A DNA stretch of 49,453 nucleotides from Selenomonadaceae bacterium (GCA_017444245.1 JAFSXD010000034.1:1-49453); one strand, 5' to 3'. Positions 8,601-18,400 are shown, numbered from the stretch's first letter. A program made the numbers and translations. The notes: generated by a model not told the origin, from the letters alone.

Positions 8601-10011
8601 CGAGCCGACGTACGATTCGATTTTGTACGAGGCGGCGCAGGCTTGCTTAAGGGCGGGCTACGTTCAGAAAGCTAAGGAGAACTTGGAAGAAATTTTGCGC
8701 ATCGACAGAGAAAATCCCGAATTTCCGTTTACTTGCCACGCGGCTTTAGATTTGATTGATATTTTCATTGACGAAAAAAATTTTGACGCGGCGAAAAAAT
8801 TAATTGACGAGCTGATTGAAAAAAGTAGCGACGCGGATTCAGAATACTTGATAACTTACTTGGTTGCGGCTTACTTTCGTTTATACTTGATAGAAAACGA
8901 TTTGAAATTTTGGAAACGCGCAGTTAAATACTTCAGATTTCTGTACAACGAAAAAGAATTGTCGGATCGACTTCATGACTTTGTTCTTGCGTACGTTTTG
9001 CGCTTGACGGATTCGGAAAAAGATTTGGCGCAGATAGAAAATTTGACGCGGCGGCTTGAGCGTTATGATGAGAAGAGCAGGGAGAGCACGAAAAAAATTT
9101 TTGAGCACGCGATTGAGTTATCCAAAAATCATGCGGAGTATCACATAAAATTTTTGACGGCGTACAGTTTGTACTTGGGCGATGAGCTGATTCCTTCTGA
9201 ACCTGCCGTTGCGTTGAAGTATTGCGAGCTGGCGCAGAAATATTTGGACGAAAATTCTTTGGACGATGCGTATTTACAGAGTTTGATTTATCGCGCAAAA
9301 GTTAGAGTTATGGTGCAGCTGGACGATTTTGAATATTCGCAGACGCAGGAAGTCCGGCGCAAGTGCGACTATTTTTTGTTGACTGCGCGGGAAGTTAAAA
9401 ATTTGAGTGACGAAGAGAAGTTTAAGCGTTGGCGTGACGCGGCGCGTGAATATCAGCAAATCTCTAATTATCGTGACGAGTTGCGTTGTTTGGAGGAGGC
9501 GGAAAAATTTCCTGCGGAGGATTTTCAAGAGTACTGGTGGCTTGAGGTTGAGAAACTTAATTGCATGGTGAATTTGGGGGAATTTGCGCGTGCGAAAACT
9601 TTTGCGACGAAACTTTATGATGCGCTGATTGAAAAATATTTTTCGGAAGAAAATTTTTCGTTGACGGACAAGCTGAATGATTTGGCGGCGGTCTTCGAAA
9701 AAATTTCCTGCGCGGCGGAAGTTTTTGCGTTGAACTTGTACGAAATTTGCATGGTTGACGAGCGAGCGGAAAAAAAATTCATGGCGTCTTTGGAAATAAA
9801 AAAATCAGCCGAACCAAAACTTTTAAAGATTTTGGATTCGCTGACAGAAATAGATTTCAGTGCCAAGCAAATTGATTTTATCGTTGACAGAATCGAAAAA
9901 ATTTCGCAGTTGAATTTTGCAACCGACTTTTCAGAAAGATGTTTACGCGTGCTGAACAAATTCTCCCGAAAATTTCAGTACGACAAAGTGGAGTTCAAAA
10001 ATTTTGGCTGA
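5683..10011 (+). CDS. Protein kinase-NB-ARC ATPase-TPR-like multidomain protein
   Basis: A 1442-residue protein with three parts. Residues ~20-310 are a Hanks-type Ser/Thr kinase: GRGANCIVY at 28-36, Lys53 in LVKE, HLDIKPEN at 164-171, DFD at 186-188 and SAPEQ at 211-215. The key residues are present (HLD instead of HRD). Residues ~325-600 are an NB-ARC/STAND ATPase: Walker A GIGGIGKT at 351-358, Walker B LIILDN at 425-430, TTR at 452-454, then a winged-helix-like region. The remaining ~800 residues are helical repeats with TPR-like pairs (for example near DTAIEFYRKAYEAGEP and AAQACLRAGYVQKAKENLEEIL). STAND proteins oligomerise on sensing a ligand; here the output would be phosphorylation. 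It ends with no gap to the convergent gene. A defence or stress sensor role is inferred. Confidence 0.85.
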   Translation: MFDNRQGLSKNFKLNSGKGEILLTEEIGRGANCIVYRAVQVDGIGISHKVLVKECYPAYLLLHRDEEKNLIAGTSDEEKFLKAKRRFKNSYEKNSLIRDTLGLTNSTVNVSEFIEQNNTFYAVMNFDEGSDYKNYRDSNLKELLEHVKSLAVIIGKYHKNNFLHLDIKPENMLVIPETTEHILLFDFDSIVTLEEIKNNPNLILSYSDGFSAPEQIQGRADRIGFHTDIYSIGAILFYKLFNRRATNDDGKISARYDFTQMNFFDKRYPPKLFRELDLFFHKTIATSTFARRKEMEWIVKILDELIELADVERVFPVDNFQYNSANFVGRAEVLNEIHNILQTNQLVFLSGIGGIGKTEIAKKYAAINRNNFDTIIFCKYESSIVDLVTNQISINGIEQEPNETAENFFRRKISILRETLTPNDLIILDNLDSDGDDELENLLACPCKFVVTTRLDFSDYNFKQIEIRQIEDPEELFALFKIYNGNDYDDDELDAIKKIFRLIESHTMTVELTAKYLRETGESPQILLERFLEVEGITNVDDTKVKQRKDKRLRSIAVTDHLRILFNLSNFDATEIEIMRSLSLLGGVRINQNYFCEMLRLENSDALEFLIKRGWIESDDEKISLHQIILDLTYSDLKPSAENCPRITDGMIGELKKERVNWTSEQVKKQLAKIFLQRVTGKNLKYAELCVCYGKEEYLSDVEKICLASHEIFAYDVLQRFYRLKVKFSAQVKFLENVELEDECRKNLQAVEKYFDLAKKYCTAYSTDSNYLAENFSALAFETDDAINSEMYYTLDNKCSAELNRLYEKIIQVLDEAGEHLLMADKISAEEKISLLERLRDFYSANDYMAIYRSENFSNPYKRQFYQQKINALRRGDDEIYSPHDDRDDAVSSYVSQTLSYVSQMCEGIVELMEKLGTELSEEDKKVLLEKPPSIYDGENLTDVSYYELAQDCEFKGDLDTAIEFYRKAYEAGEPTYDSILYEAAQACLRAGYVQKAKENLEEILRIDRENPEFPFTCHAALDLIDIFIDEKNFDAAKKLIDELIEKSSDADSEYLITYLVAAYFRLYLIENDLKFWKRAVKYFRFLYNEKELSDRLHDFVLAYVLRLTDSEKDLAQIENLTRRLERYDEKSRESTKKIFEHAIELSKNHAEYHIKFLTAYSLYLGDELIPSEPAVALKYCELAQKYLDENSLDDAYLQSLIYRAKVRVMVQLDDFEYSQTQEVRRKCDYFLLTAREVKNLSDEEKFKRWRDAAREYQQISNYRDELRCLEEAEKFPAEDFQEYWWLEVEKLNCMVNLGEFARAKTFATKLYDALIEKYFSEENFSLTDKLNDLAAVFEKISCAAEVFALNLYEICMVDERAEKKFMASLEIKKSAEPKLLKILDSLTEIDFSAKQIDFIVDRIEKISQLNFATDFSERCLRVLNKFSRKFQYDKVEFKNFG

Positions 10012-12111
10012 TTACAAATTCAAGTTTCGTCCGATTGCGCCGCCGGGATGATTCGGTTTAAAGTCGCGTTCCAAATCAATTTGCATGCGGCGGGCAACTT
10101 CGATAGCTATGGTTTGCAGGACAATCAAATTTAGCGTCGTGGAATTATTCGGCAAAACGTTCCAGAGATCGCCTTCGTTTTCAAGATGAATGACAATTTT
10201 TTTGTCGATCATATCGGCAAGCGTGCTGTGATCGCTGAAAGTCAACAGTCGAAGTTGAACGCCTTCACGCCGTTGCAAAAGCCGCGCCAAGTAAACGGAC
10301 TCTTCGGTTTCGCCGCTCTTCGTCAAAATTATTACCAAGTCGCCCGAACGAATTACGCCCATGTCGCCGTGAACTGCCGAATTTGTATGAACGAAAGTTG
10401 CGTCAAGCCCCATTGAATTCATCGTGCCGACAAATTTTTCACATATCGGAACATTTTTGCCGAGCCCTGAAACTATGATACGGTGTCCGTCGCGCAAAGT
10501 TTTTTCACAATCCGAAATCATCGCGTCCATCTGCGTGCCTGAAATTGATTTAAGTGCGCCTTCAATCCACGACACATTCTTTTCAAAGTAGCTGTAGGCA
10601 CTCTCCATCTGCAACGCTTCTTCAAGGTAATAAAGCCCTCTGTAAAACGCGCCGCAAATTGAATCGTAATCTTCCCAAGCGTAAGTCGTCAATGAAAGCC
10701 ACGTTATCGCAAGCAACAACTTCATCTGCCGTTTTGTAACTTCGCCGTCCAAGAGTTCAAAAAAATATTCCTCAAGATTTTCCCAGCCGTTGGATTCAAT
10801 TTCAAGTGAAACGCTTTTATCGTCAATCTCAAGCAAAAATCTTTTCAAATTGAATTTGTCGTAATTGCTGAGCAGTGAATAGTACAATTTCACCCAATCG
10901 TAGGCAACGTCGCCGTAAAATTGAACTGAACCGAAGTAGCCGCGCGGATCGATTAAAACCGGCTCGGTGTCATGGCGCAACATCATGTTGCTGAAAGTGC
11001 AATCGCCGTGAATCATGCGAAATTCTTTTGGCAAGTATTGCATGACTAGACGTTCACACTCGGCTTTGTGGTAAAAAATATTTCTGCAGACGCGCCCGTT
11101 AATCGTTACAGTCTCGTCGTTCGCGAACGGGACAAGGTTACGAACTTTTTCAAGCCGCTTGTAAGTTTTGCCAATGTACGCGTCGAAATAACTTTCCTTG
11201 TCCGCCGCAACGCTACCAAGTTTATGAACTTCTTGCAAGCACGAAATAATTTTTTTGAGAATCTGCCGTTTCTGCGCGTCGGGAATGTAACTGTACTCGT
11301 AAATATTTTGTCCGTCGATAAATTCCATTGTCAGCGGCTCGTAGGAATAAATGACGGGAATGTTTTCAAAGTGTTCGCCTTGAATTTTTTTGTACCAAGC
11401 TATCTCTTTTTTTGCAAGCTCCCGCCCCTGCGCATCAATTCCTTGCTTAGTGATTTTGTCGCCGTCAACGGTAATTTGATTGAACGGGCGGCAACGCATG
11501 CGCGGAAGTTTGCTCCATTCGCTGTAAAGTCCGTACTCTTTCGTATTCACGAGCGGCTGTTCTTCAAAAGAAAAATTTTTTGATTGTAACCAACGTACAA
11601 ATTCGCCGCTCATCGGAATATCGGAGAGAAATTTTTTGTCTTGGAAGATAAAATAACCGGCGACGCCTTGTTTATCGCTTGGCTCTTCAAAAAATTTTCC
11701 GTCATGATAAGACCAACGGCATGAAAAATCTTTTGAGATGCCTATAACATTTTTGTCGGTGTTCGGCAGTTGATAATCGTCACCCAAAATTAAATCGCAC
11801 CAAATTAGGAGAAATGGCGACGCGTCAGGAATGTGCGTCAAGGCATCGTGCATGCCCGCGCAAGTTCCCGTATGTTCGGAACTTCTCACGAGCGAGTAGT
11901 CAACTTTTGCAAATTCGCGCAAATATTTTTCAAGCACATCAAATTTGTAATCGCCGATTATGATAAATTTTTTGTCGGGAAATTTTTTGAACAGGTGAAA
12001 AATCATCGGCAAGTTATTGACGGGGACAAGTGCTTTCGGCTTGTTGCGCGTCAATCTTTCCATGCGCGAACCTTTACCGCCCGCTTGGACAATGACGTAG
12101 TTAAAATTCAT
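10012..12111 (-). CDS. Nucleotidyltransferase-kinase-SIS isomerase triple fusion
   Basis: A 699-residue protein with three enzyme domains. Residues 1-~225 are a sugar nucleotidyltransferase: IVQAGGKGSRM then NKPKALVPV. Residues ~225-500 are a choline kinase/APH-type phosphotransferase with HGD at 368-370, Asn375 and the metal-binding Asp388 in LIDPRG. Residues ~510-699 are a SIS domain like arabinose-5-phosphate isomerases, with TKSGETEE near 598 and the typical end HPGGAIGRNL. All active-site signatures look intact. Isomerisation, phosphorylation and nucleotide activation of one sugar would fit a single bench-to-product enzyme for a surface glycan; the sugar is unknown. The start is the ATG at 12111, after AGGAAG, five bases past the stop of the GT9 gene. 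Confidence 0.75.
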   Translation of the reverse strand: MNFNYVIVQAGGKGSRMERLTRNKPKALVPVNNLPMIFHLFKKFPDKKFIIIGDYKFDVLEKYLREFAKVDYSLVRSSEHTGTCAGMHDALTHIPDASPFLLIWCDLILGDDYQLPNTDKNVIGISKDFSCRWSYHDGKFFEEPSDKQGVAGYFIFQDKKFLSDIPMSGEFVRWLQSKNFSFEEQPLVNTKEYGLYSEWSKLPRMRCRPFNQITVDGDKITKQGIDAQGRELAKKEIAWYKKIQGEHFENIPVIYSYEPLTMEFIDGQNIYEYSYIPDAQKRQILKKIISCLQEVHKLGSVAADKESYFDAYIGKTYKRLEKVRNLVPFANDETVTINGRVCRNIFYHKAECERLVMQYLPKEFRMIHGDCTFSNMMLRHDTEPVLIDPRGYFGSVQFYGDVAYDWVKLYYSLLSNYDKFNLKRFLLEIDDKSVSLEIESNGWENLEEYFFELLDGEVTKRQMKLLLAITWLSLTTYAWEDYDSICGAFYRGLYYLEEALQMESAYSYFEKNVSWIEGALKSISGTQMDAMISDCEKTLRDGHRIIVSGLGKNVPICEKFVGTMNSMGLDATFVHTNSAVHGDMGVIRSGDLVIILTKSGETEESVYLARLLQRREGVQLRLLTFSDHSTLADMIDKKIVIHLENEGDLWNVLPNNSTTLNLIVLQTIAIEVARRMQIDLERDFKPNHPGGAIGRNLNL

Positions 12112-12116
12112 TTTCT

Positions 12117-13379
12117 TCACTTCCTAAATTTCATCAGCTTAATAATTTCATCGTACGCGGCGACAATTTCTTTCGGCTCAATCTGCGCGATACAGTGAGC
12201 GTGATCCGCGACGCAACCAAAGTATGAGGGATTTTCGCGGCATTCGTCAAGTTGATGTTCCGGCTGAAGAATAAACGACAGCGACTGCAACGGACGATAG
12301 CTGATCGTTTCGTTGTGAATGCCTGAAAAACCCGGCAATCTTTTTGCGACGCGGCTTAACGTTATAATCGGTTTGTTCAACGCGGCGGCGATGTCACAAA
12401 CTCCGGTCATGTTTCCCATGTACAAATCCGATTGAGAAATTACCGCCGTGTCAACGCGCCAGCCCGCACCAACTTCGACAAAATTTTTCACGCACTCGGC
12501 AGGTAAATTTTCTTCAAGAAATTTTGCGTCGTTGAGTTCATCTTTGCCGCCCAAAATTATAACCGCCGCGCCACGAGAAATTATTTCCTTCAACGCAACG
12601 AAATATTTTTCAACGGGGTATTTCCGCGCAGGTGCATATGCGCCAATGCCCAACGCAATTTTTATTCGTCCCTGTGCAAAATTTTTCAGCAAGTTTCGCG
12701 CCGTAAATAAATCAGTTTTGTTGTACCAAACTTCCAAGCGCGTATCGTTAACTTTCAAACCGACATTCAACAGAAAATACAAATCTAAAGCACTTATATG
12801 GTCGCCGGCTTTGATAAAGTTTTCTATACACTTTGTATTAAAAAATTTGTCTATCTCCGAAAACTCTAAGCAGATGCGTTCTCGTGCGCCACTCAGATAC
12901 GACAGGAAATTTATTTCCGGACGATACACCACGCCTATGCGAAAGCATAAATCAAAACGTCGTTTCCAAAGATTTTTTCGCGCAAAATCCGTTACTTTCA
13001 AAAATACTTCCGCCGAAAATTTTTCTTCCCAGTCATAAATCAAAACTTCATTCACGTACGGACAAAGTTCAGCCAACGGATAAACTTTTGTGGGGACAAC
13101 CAACGTGATACGGGCGGCAGGAAAATTTTCACGAATGGAACGAATCGCCGGAGAAGTTACAACAAAATCTCCCACCGCGTCAAGACTAAGCAACAAAATA
13201 TTTTTCACTTCATTGCCCGCCGACTCTTCACGAAAACCCAGCCGCGTAAATTCCTCCTCCATTTGTTGAAGAAAAAAACCTAATTTTAATTGACCGGTTT
13301 GAGCCAGATGTTCAAAAGTTTCCCGTATAATCTGATTTAATTTTTCGTATTCTCCTAGTTCCACAAATTCATTTGCCAT
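12117..13379 (-). CDS. GT9 family glycosyltransferase (LPS heptosyltransferase-like), copy 1
   Basis: A 420-residue GT-B enzyme of family 9, the group of ADP-heptose:LPS heptosyltransferases. The N-terminal motif LLLSLDAVGDFVVTSPAIR and the donor-binding IALGIGA, AVIILGGK and the late MGNMTGVCDIAAAL segment fit. It is a paralogue of the next upstream gene, starting 5 bp after that gene's stop, with GAGGTAAC as SD. Both are ~70 residues longer than typical WaaC/WaaF because of an N-terminal extension with QMEEEFTRLGFRE. A role in LPS core or other surface glycan assembly is likely; donor and acceptor are not predictable from sequence. Confidence 0.8.
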   Translation of the reverse strand: MANEFVELGEYEKLNQIIRETFEHLAQTGQLKLGFFLQQMEEEFTRLGFREESAGNEVKNILLLSLDAVGDFVVTSPAIRSIRENFPAARITLVVPTKVYPLAELCPYVNEVLIYDWEEKFSAEVFLKVTDFARKNLWKRRFDLCFRIGVVYRPEINFLSYLSGARERICLEFSEIDKFFNTKCIENFIKAGDHISALDLYFLLNVGLKVNDTRLEVWYNKTDLFTARNLLKNFAQGRIKIALGIGAYAPARKYPVEKYFVALKEIISRGAAVIILGGKDELNDAKFLEENLPAECVKNFVEVGAGWRVDTAVISQSDLYMGNMTGVCDIAAALNKPIITLSRVAKRLPGFSGIHNETISYRPLQSLSFILQPEHQLDECRENPSYFGCVADHAHCIAQIEPKEIVAAYDEIIKLMKFRK

Positions 13380-13383
13380 CGTG

Positions 13384-14652
13384 TTACCTCAAAATTTTTT
13401 CGTAGGCAGAAACAATTTCCAACGGCTCAATCTGCGTAATGCAGTGAGGTTTATCTGCGCGGCAACTGATTTTCAAATCGTCCGCACAATCGCCCAACTG
13501 ATGTTCAGGTTGCAAAATTATGAACTTCGTTCGATACGGCGCGAAAGCAAGATGTTCACAAAAACTTGGCAATGCACGTTCCCTGTCCTTCGATTCGCGG
13601 CTAACCATGACGACGGGCTTTTTCAACGCGGCGGCAACATGTTTAGCTCCCGTGTCGTTGCCGATATAAATATCCGTCAGTGAAATTATTCCTATCGTCG
13701 TTCGCCAATCAATGCCAACCTTCACAAAATTTTTCACGTACTCGGCAGGTAAATTTTCTTCAAGAAATTTTGCGTCGTTCAACTCATTTTTGCCGCCCAA
13801 AATTACAACCGCCGCCCCGCGCGAAATTATTTCTTTCAACGCGACGAGATATTTTTCAACGGGATATTTCCGCGCAGGCAAATTCGCGCCAATGCCCAAC
13901 GCAATTTTTATTCGTCCCTGTGCAAAATTTTTCATCAACACTTGAGCACGCCGCACGTCTTCAAAGTCATGCCACAATTCCAAATCCGAAAAACGCGTTT
14001 TAATCCCGCAAGCCGATAACAACTGCAAATTTTTTTCGCAAAAATGTACAACTTTTTCATGGTCAATGAACGTAGGGTGCGTGAAAAATTTTCCAATCAT
14101 TTCACGCGGAAAATTCGCAAGCAACCCCGTGCCGCTTATATCGTAGCTCGGACCGACACGAATTTTCGCGCCGCTCACGTACGACATGACGCAACTCGTC
14201 GGATCGCTCATAAACGAAAAGCACGCGTCAAATTTTCTCCTCCAAAGATACCGCGCAGAAAAAATTGTCGCCGTCTCGAAAATTTGAATCATATCGATAC
14301 TTTGGACTGTCGATTGATACTCCGTTTCAAAAACGATAACTTCATTGACGTACGGACAAAGTTCCGCCAACGGATAAACTTCCTTCGTCACGGCAAGAGT
14401 TATGAAAGCGTTTGAAAAATTTTCGCGAATTGCACGAATCGCGGGCGTCGTCAAAATAAAATCTCCAACCGCATCAAGGCGAAGGATTAAAATTTTTTGC
14501 GTCACTTCGGCGGGCGGCGCACCACGAAAACCCAGTTCACCAAATTCTTTTTCCATTAGCCGGAAAAATAAATCGTACGGAATTTTTTTTTCGTCGATAG
14601 CAAAATCAATCGTCGCCTCGACAATTTGCGCTAACCGCCCGTAATTTTCCAT
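13384..14652 (-). CDS. GT9 family glycosyltransferase (LPS heptosyltransferase-like), copy 2
   Basis: A 422-residue paralogue of the neighbouring GT9 gene, with the same N-terminal extension, LILRLDAVGDFILTTPAIR, and donor-site region IALGIGANLPARKYP followed by AVVILGGK. The C-terminal domain has the expected IYIGNDTGAKHVAAAL, closer to the family consensus (GNDTGxxHxAA) than copy 1, which has GNMTGVCDIAAAL. The donor domain segment is almost identical between the copies while the acceptor-side middle has diverged, so they probably use a similar donor on different acceptors. The SD is GGAG nine bases before the ATG. It follows lysS by 20 bp and is probably cotranscribed with it. Confidence 0.8.
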   Translation of the reverse strand: MENYGRLAQIVEATIDFAIDEKKIPYDLFFRLMEKEFGELGFRGAPPAEVTQKILILRLDAVGDFILTTPAIRAIRENFSNAFITLAVTKEVYPLAELCPYVNEVIVFETEYQSTVQSIDMIQIFETATIFSARYLWRRKFDACFSFMSDPTSCVMSYVSGAKIRVGPSYDISGTGLLANFPREMIGKFFTHPTFIDHEKVVHFCEKNLQLLSACGIKTRFSDLELWHDFEDVRRAQVLMKNFAQGRIKIALGIGANLPARKYPVEKYLVALKEIISRGAAVVILGGKNELNDAKFLEENLPAEYVKNFVKVGIDWRTTIGIISLTDIYIGNDTGAKHVAAALKKPVVMVSRESKDRERALPSFCEHLAFAPYRTKFIILQPEHQLGDCADDLKISCRADKPHCITQIEPLEIVSAYEKILR

Positions 14653-14672
14653 GTCAACCGCTCCGAAAAATT

Positions 14673-16181
<1,509 letters not shown>

Positions 16182-16187
16182 TCAAAA

Positions 16188-16664
16188 TTAATTTTTAAGT
16201 ATCTCGACAAGTTCATATTGGATAATTCCCGCAGGCGCATGAACTTGCACGATTGTCCCTGCGGTCTGCCCGATTAAAGCCGCGCCAATCGGAGATTCGT
16301 TAGAAATTTTTCCTTCGTCCGGGTCTGCTTCCGTTGAACCGACAATCATGTAAGTATCGCTTTCGTCCGAATCGACTTCGCGAATCACGACTTTGCTCCC
16401 GATTGAAACGGTGTTGCTCAAGGAAACGCCGTGAATTATGTCGCTGTTATTTATTTTTGCCTCAAGCTCACGAATTTCGGCTTCCAAACGTCCTTGTTCA
16501 TTTTTCGCGTCGTCGTACTCGGAATTTTCGCTAAGGTCTCCAAGAGAAATTGCAACGTTCAATCTGTCGGCAACTTCAAGGCGTTTGACGCTCTTCAAGT
16601 AATTCAACTTTTCAACAAGTTTGTCGTAGCCGTCCTGTGTAAGCATTGTGGTTTTTTTTGTCAT
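16188..16664 (-). CDS. greA: Transcription elongation factor GreA
   Basis: A 158-residue protein that rescues backtracked RNA polymerase by stimulating transcript cleavage. The N-terminal coiled coil has the acidic tip region GDLSENSEYDDAK, and the C-terminal FKBP-like domain has SPIGAALIGQTAG. Two close ATGs exist. The one at 16664 has AAAGGA at 8 bases, while the one at 16670 is too near the SD, so I chose 16664, which also gives the usual length. It lies directly upstream of lysS. Confidence 0.95.
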   Translation of the reverse strand: MTKKTTMLTQDGYDKLVEKLNYLKSVKRLEVADRLNVAISLGDLSENSEYDDAKNEQGRLEAEIRELEAKINNSDIIHGVSLSNTVSIGSKVVIREVDSDESDTYMIVGSTEADPDEGKISNESPIGAALIGQTAGTIVQVHAPAGIIQYELVEILKN

Positions 16665-16686
16665 GTCCATTGTCCTTTCTTTATAA

Positions 16687-16713
16687 CTAGCGATCTGGCG
16701 ATCTGGCGATCTA
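16687..16713. repeat. GATC-type tandem array between MBL gene and greA
   Basis: Three copies of an 8-bp unit GCGATCTG (on the minus strand CAGATCGC). It begins at the stop codon of the metallo-hydrolase gene and fills the short gap before greA. Confidence 0.75.
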
Positions 16714-16714
16714 A

Positions 16715-17428
16715 CTAACTAACAACTAATTTTTCGCCGGAATCAGTTGGCGACCAAATTTTCATGTCTTCAGGCGCACTTTCAAGAAATCTCCTTGACG
16801 GTCTCCACGCAGGATAACCGACCCTGTGCATGGCAATAAGTCTTTTCGCGCTGACTTGATTAACAAATTCGGTAACGCCTCTTTCTTGAGATTCGCCCAA
16901 TCTGCCGTCGACGGGGAAAAACGCCACGTCAACTTCAAGCCCGTGCATTTTTTTCAACTGCCGCTTAAAACTTTTTTCCGCCAACATTCTCTGCGCCGGA
17001 GTGTCGTTGTACCAATCCCACCAGTTAAAATCTCCCGCATGAAAAATTTTTTTGCCCGACGCAGTCTCCACGAGAAACGAAACGCCGACGTCCGTTGAAT
17101 CGTACGTTGAAACCTTCAAGCCCGCGCCTTCCCATTCGCTGTATTTTTTCATGAACGTAATATTTTCTGAAGGAAACATTTTCACGCGCTTGGTGTGCTT
17201 GATGTCGTTGCTGAAAATGTATCTGGAAGTTTGCGGCGCATAAGCGCGAATGTGTGTTCCGAAGTGATCAAAATGCGCGTGGCTCACCAAAACATACAAA
17301 TACTCAAAATTTCCCCTACCTACAGCTCTGTCAACAATTTTTTCAGGGTCTTCGTAATCGTCGAACAACATCAAAATGTTTTCGTCTTTAACCATAAATC
17401 CGCTGTTTAGCAGATATACAATTTCCAT
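16715..17428 (-). CDS. Metallo-beta-lactamase-fold hydrolase, UlaG-like
   Basis: A 237-residue MBL-fold protein. The metal motif SHAHFDHFG (H50, H52, D54, H55) is intact, followed by FHAGDFNWWDW and a late MHRVGYPAW His. The overall pattern is close to the UlaG/RomA-like group of hydrolases; the substrate is unknown. The SD AGGAGG precedes the ATG. It starts 36 bp after the stop of the YitT-family gene. Nothing in its neighbours predicts its substrate. Confidence 0.85.
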   Translation of the reverse strand: MEIVYLLNSGFMVKDENILMLFDDYEDPEKIVDRAVGRGNFEYLYVLVSHAHFDHFGTHIRAYAPQTSRYIFSNDIKHTKRVKMFPSENITFMKKYSEWEGAGLKVSTYDSTDVGVSFLVETASGKKIFHAGDFNWWDWYNDTPAQRMLAEKSFKRQLKKMHGLEVDVAFFPVDGRLGESQERGVTEFVNQVSAKRLIAMHRVGYPAWRPSRRFLESAPEDMKIWSPTDSGEKLVVS

Positions 17429-17464
17429 TTTGAAAACGTCCTCCTAACTTAGTCACTGCTCAAA

Positions 17465-18400
17465 CTAATTTTTAAGTGCGTCCTTTACCTTATCTTCAAG
17501 TTCCGGAGAGTTTTTGTCCGCGTCCGGCATCGTCATTCTTCGTGAAGGAAGAGTAAAGCCGCGCCCCATGACTTCGCCGGCAGACATTATGACAAGAAAC
17601 GCTTTATTGTCAATCGTATTCGCAATGACTTTCAGCTTGCCCAACTGCGTCAAACTGACAACCACCATCGCCACTTCGCTTTCTTCACCGCTAAACGCCC
17701 CTTCGCCGTGCAAAAAAGTTACGCCGCGCCCAATCTCCTGCATAATCGCGTTGGCAATCTCTCGCGACTTCGCAGAAATTATCAGCACAGCTTTACTCCG
17801 ATTAATTCCCGCAATGACTTTGTCCGTGACTTGCGAATTGAGAAACATGCAAATCAATGTAAGCATCGCAAGTTTCACGCCAAAAAATATTCCTCCCGCA
17901 ATCACAGTTAAACAGTTAAACGCGAAAATCACGGCACCCATATTCATTGAGTAAAACTTTTTTATAATCGCCGCCACAATGTCATAGCCGCCCGTGCTAC
18001 CATTCATGCGAAAAACAATTCCGTAACCCAGCCCGTTGAAAACGCCGCCATAAATCGCCGCAAGCATCGTGTCATCAACCGGCGCGTACGCATTCAAAAA
18101 TTTCATGGCGTCCAAGCAAACCGAAAACATTATCGTACCAATTACCACGTCGATAGTATAATTTTTTCCCAGCAATTTGTATGACGCAATCAATAGCGGA
18201 ATGTTGTACAGAAAAGTTTGTACGCCGATTGGAAATTCGGACAAGTAGTAAACCACAAGCGAAACGCCCGCAATACCGCCCGTCAAAAGGTGGCTCGGTA
18301 CGACAAACAAATTTATCGAACTTGCCGCAATCAAACAGCCGATAAGCATGCCGATGTATCGAAACGGTTGCCAACGATAGATAAAGGCAGTGACGCGCAT
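17465..18400 (-). CDS. YitT family membrane protein (DUF161/DUF2179)
   Basis: A 311-residue membrane protein of the YitT family, of uncertain function. The N-terminal ~200 residues hold five to six hydrophobic segments with the family motifs LLTGGIAGVSL and GGVFNGLGYGIVFRMNGSTGG. The last ~90 residues form the soluble DUF2179 domain, ending near NTIDNKAFLVIMSAGEVMGRGF. The start is the ATG at 18400, preceded by GGAGGGG; an earlier in-frame ATG at 18442 lies at the -10 and has no SD. It has its own likely promoter. Confidence 0.88.
   Translation of the reverse strand: MRVTAFIYRWQPFRYIGMLIGCLIAASSINLFVVPSHLLTGGIAGVSLVVYYLSEFPIGVQTFLYNIPLLIASYKLLGKNYTIDVVIGTIMFSVCLDAMKFLNAYAPVDDTMLAAIYGGVFNGLGYGIVFRMNGSTGGYDIVAAIIKKFYSMNMGAVIFAFNCLTVIAGGIFFGVKLAMLTLICMFLNSQVTDKVIAGINRSKAVLIISAKSREIANAIMQEIGRGVTFLHGEGAFSGEESEVAMVVVSLTQLGKLKVIANTIDNKAFLVIMSAGEVMGRGFTLPSRRMTMPDADKNSPELEDKVKDALKN

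Noticed and set aside
11068..11583. 171-codon + strand frame inside the triple-fusion gene
   Set aside because: Antisense shadow of the APH-type kinase and nucleotidyltransferase coding sequence.
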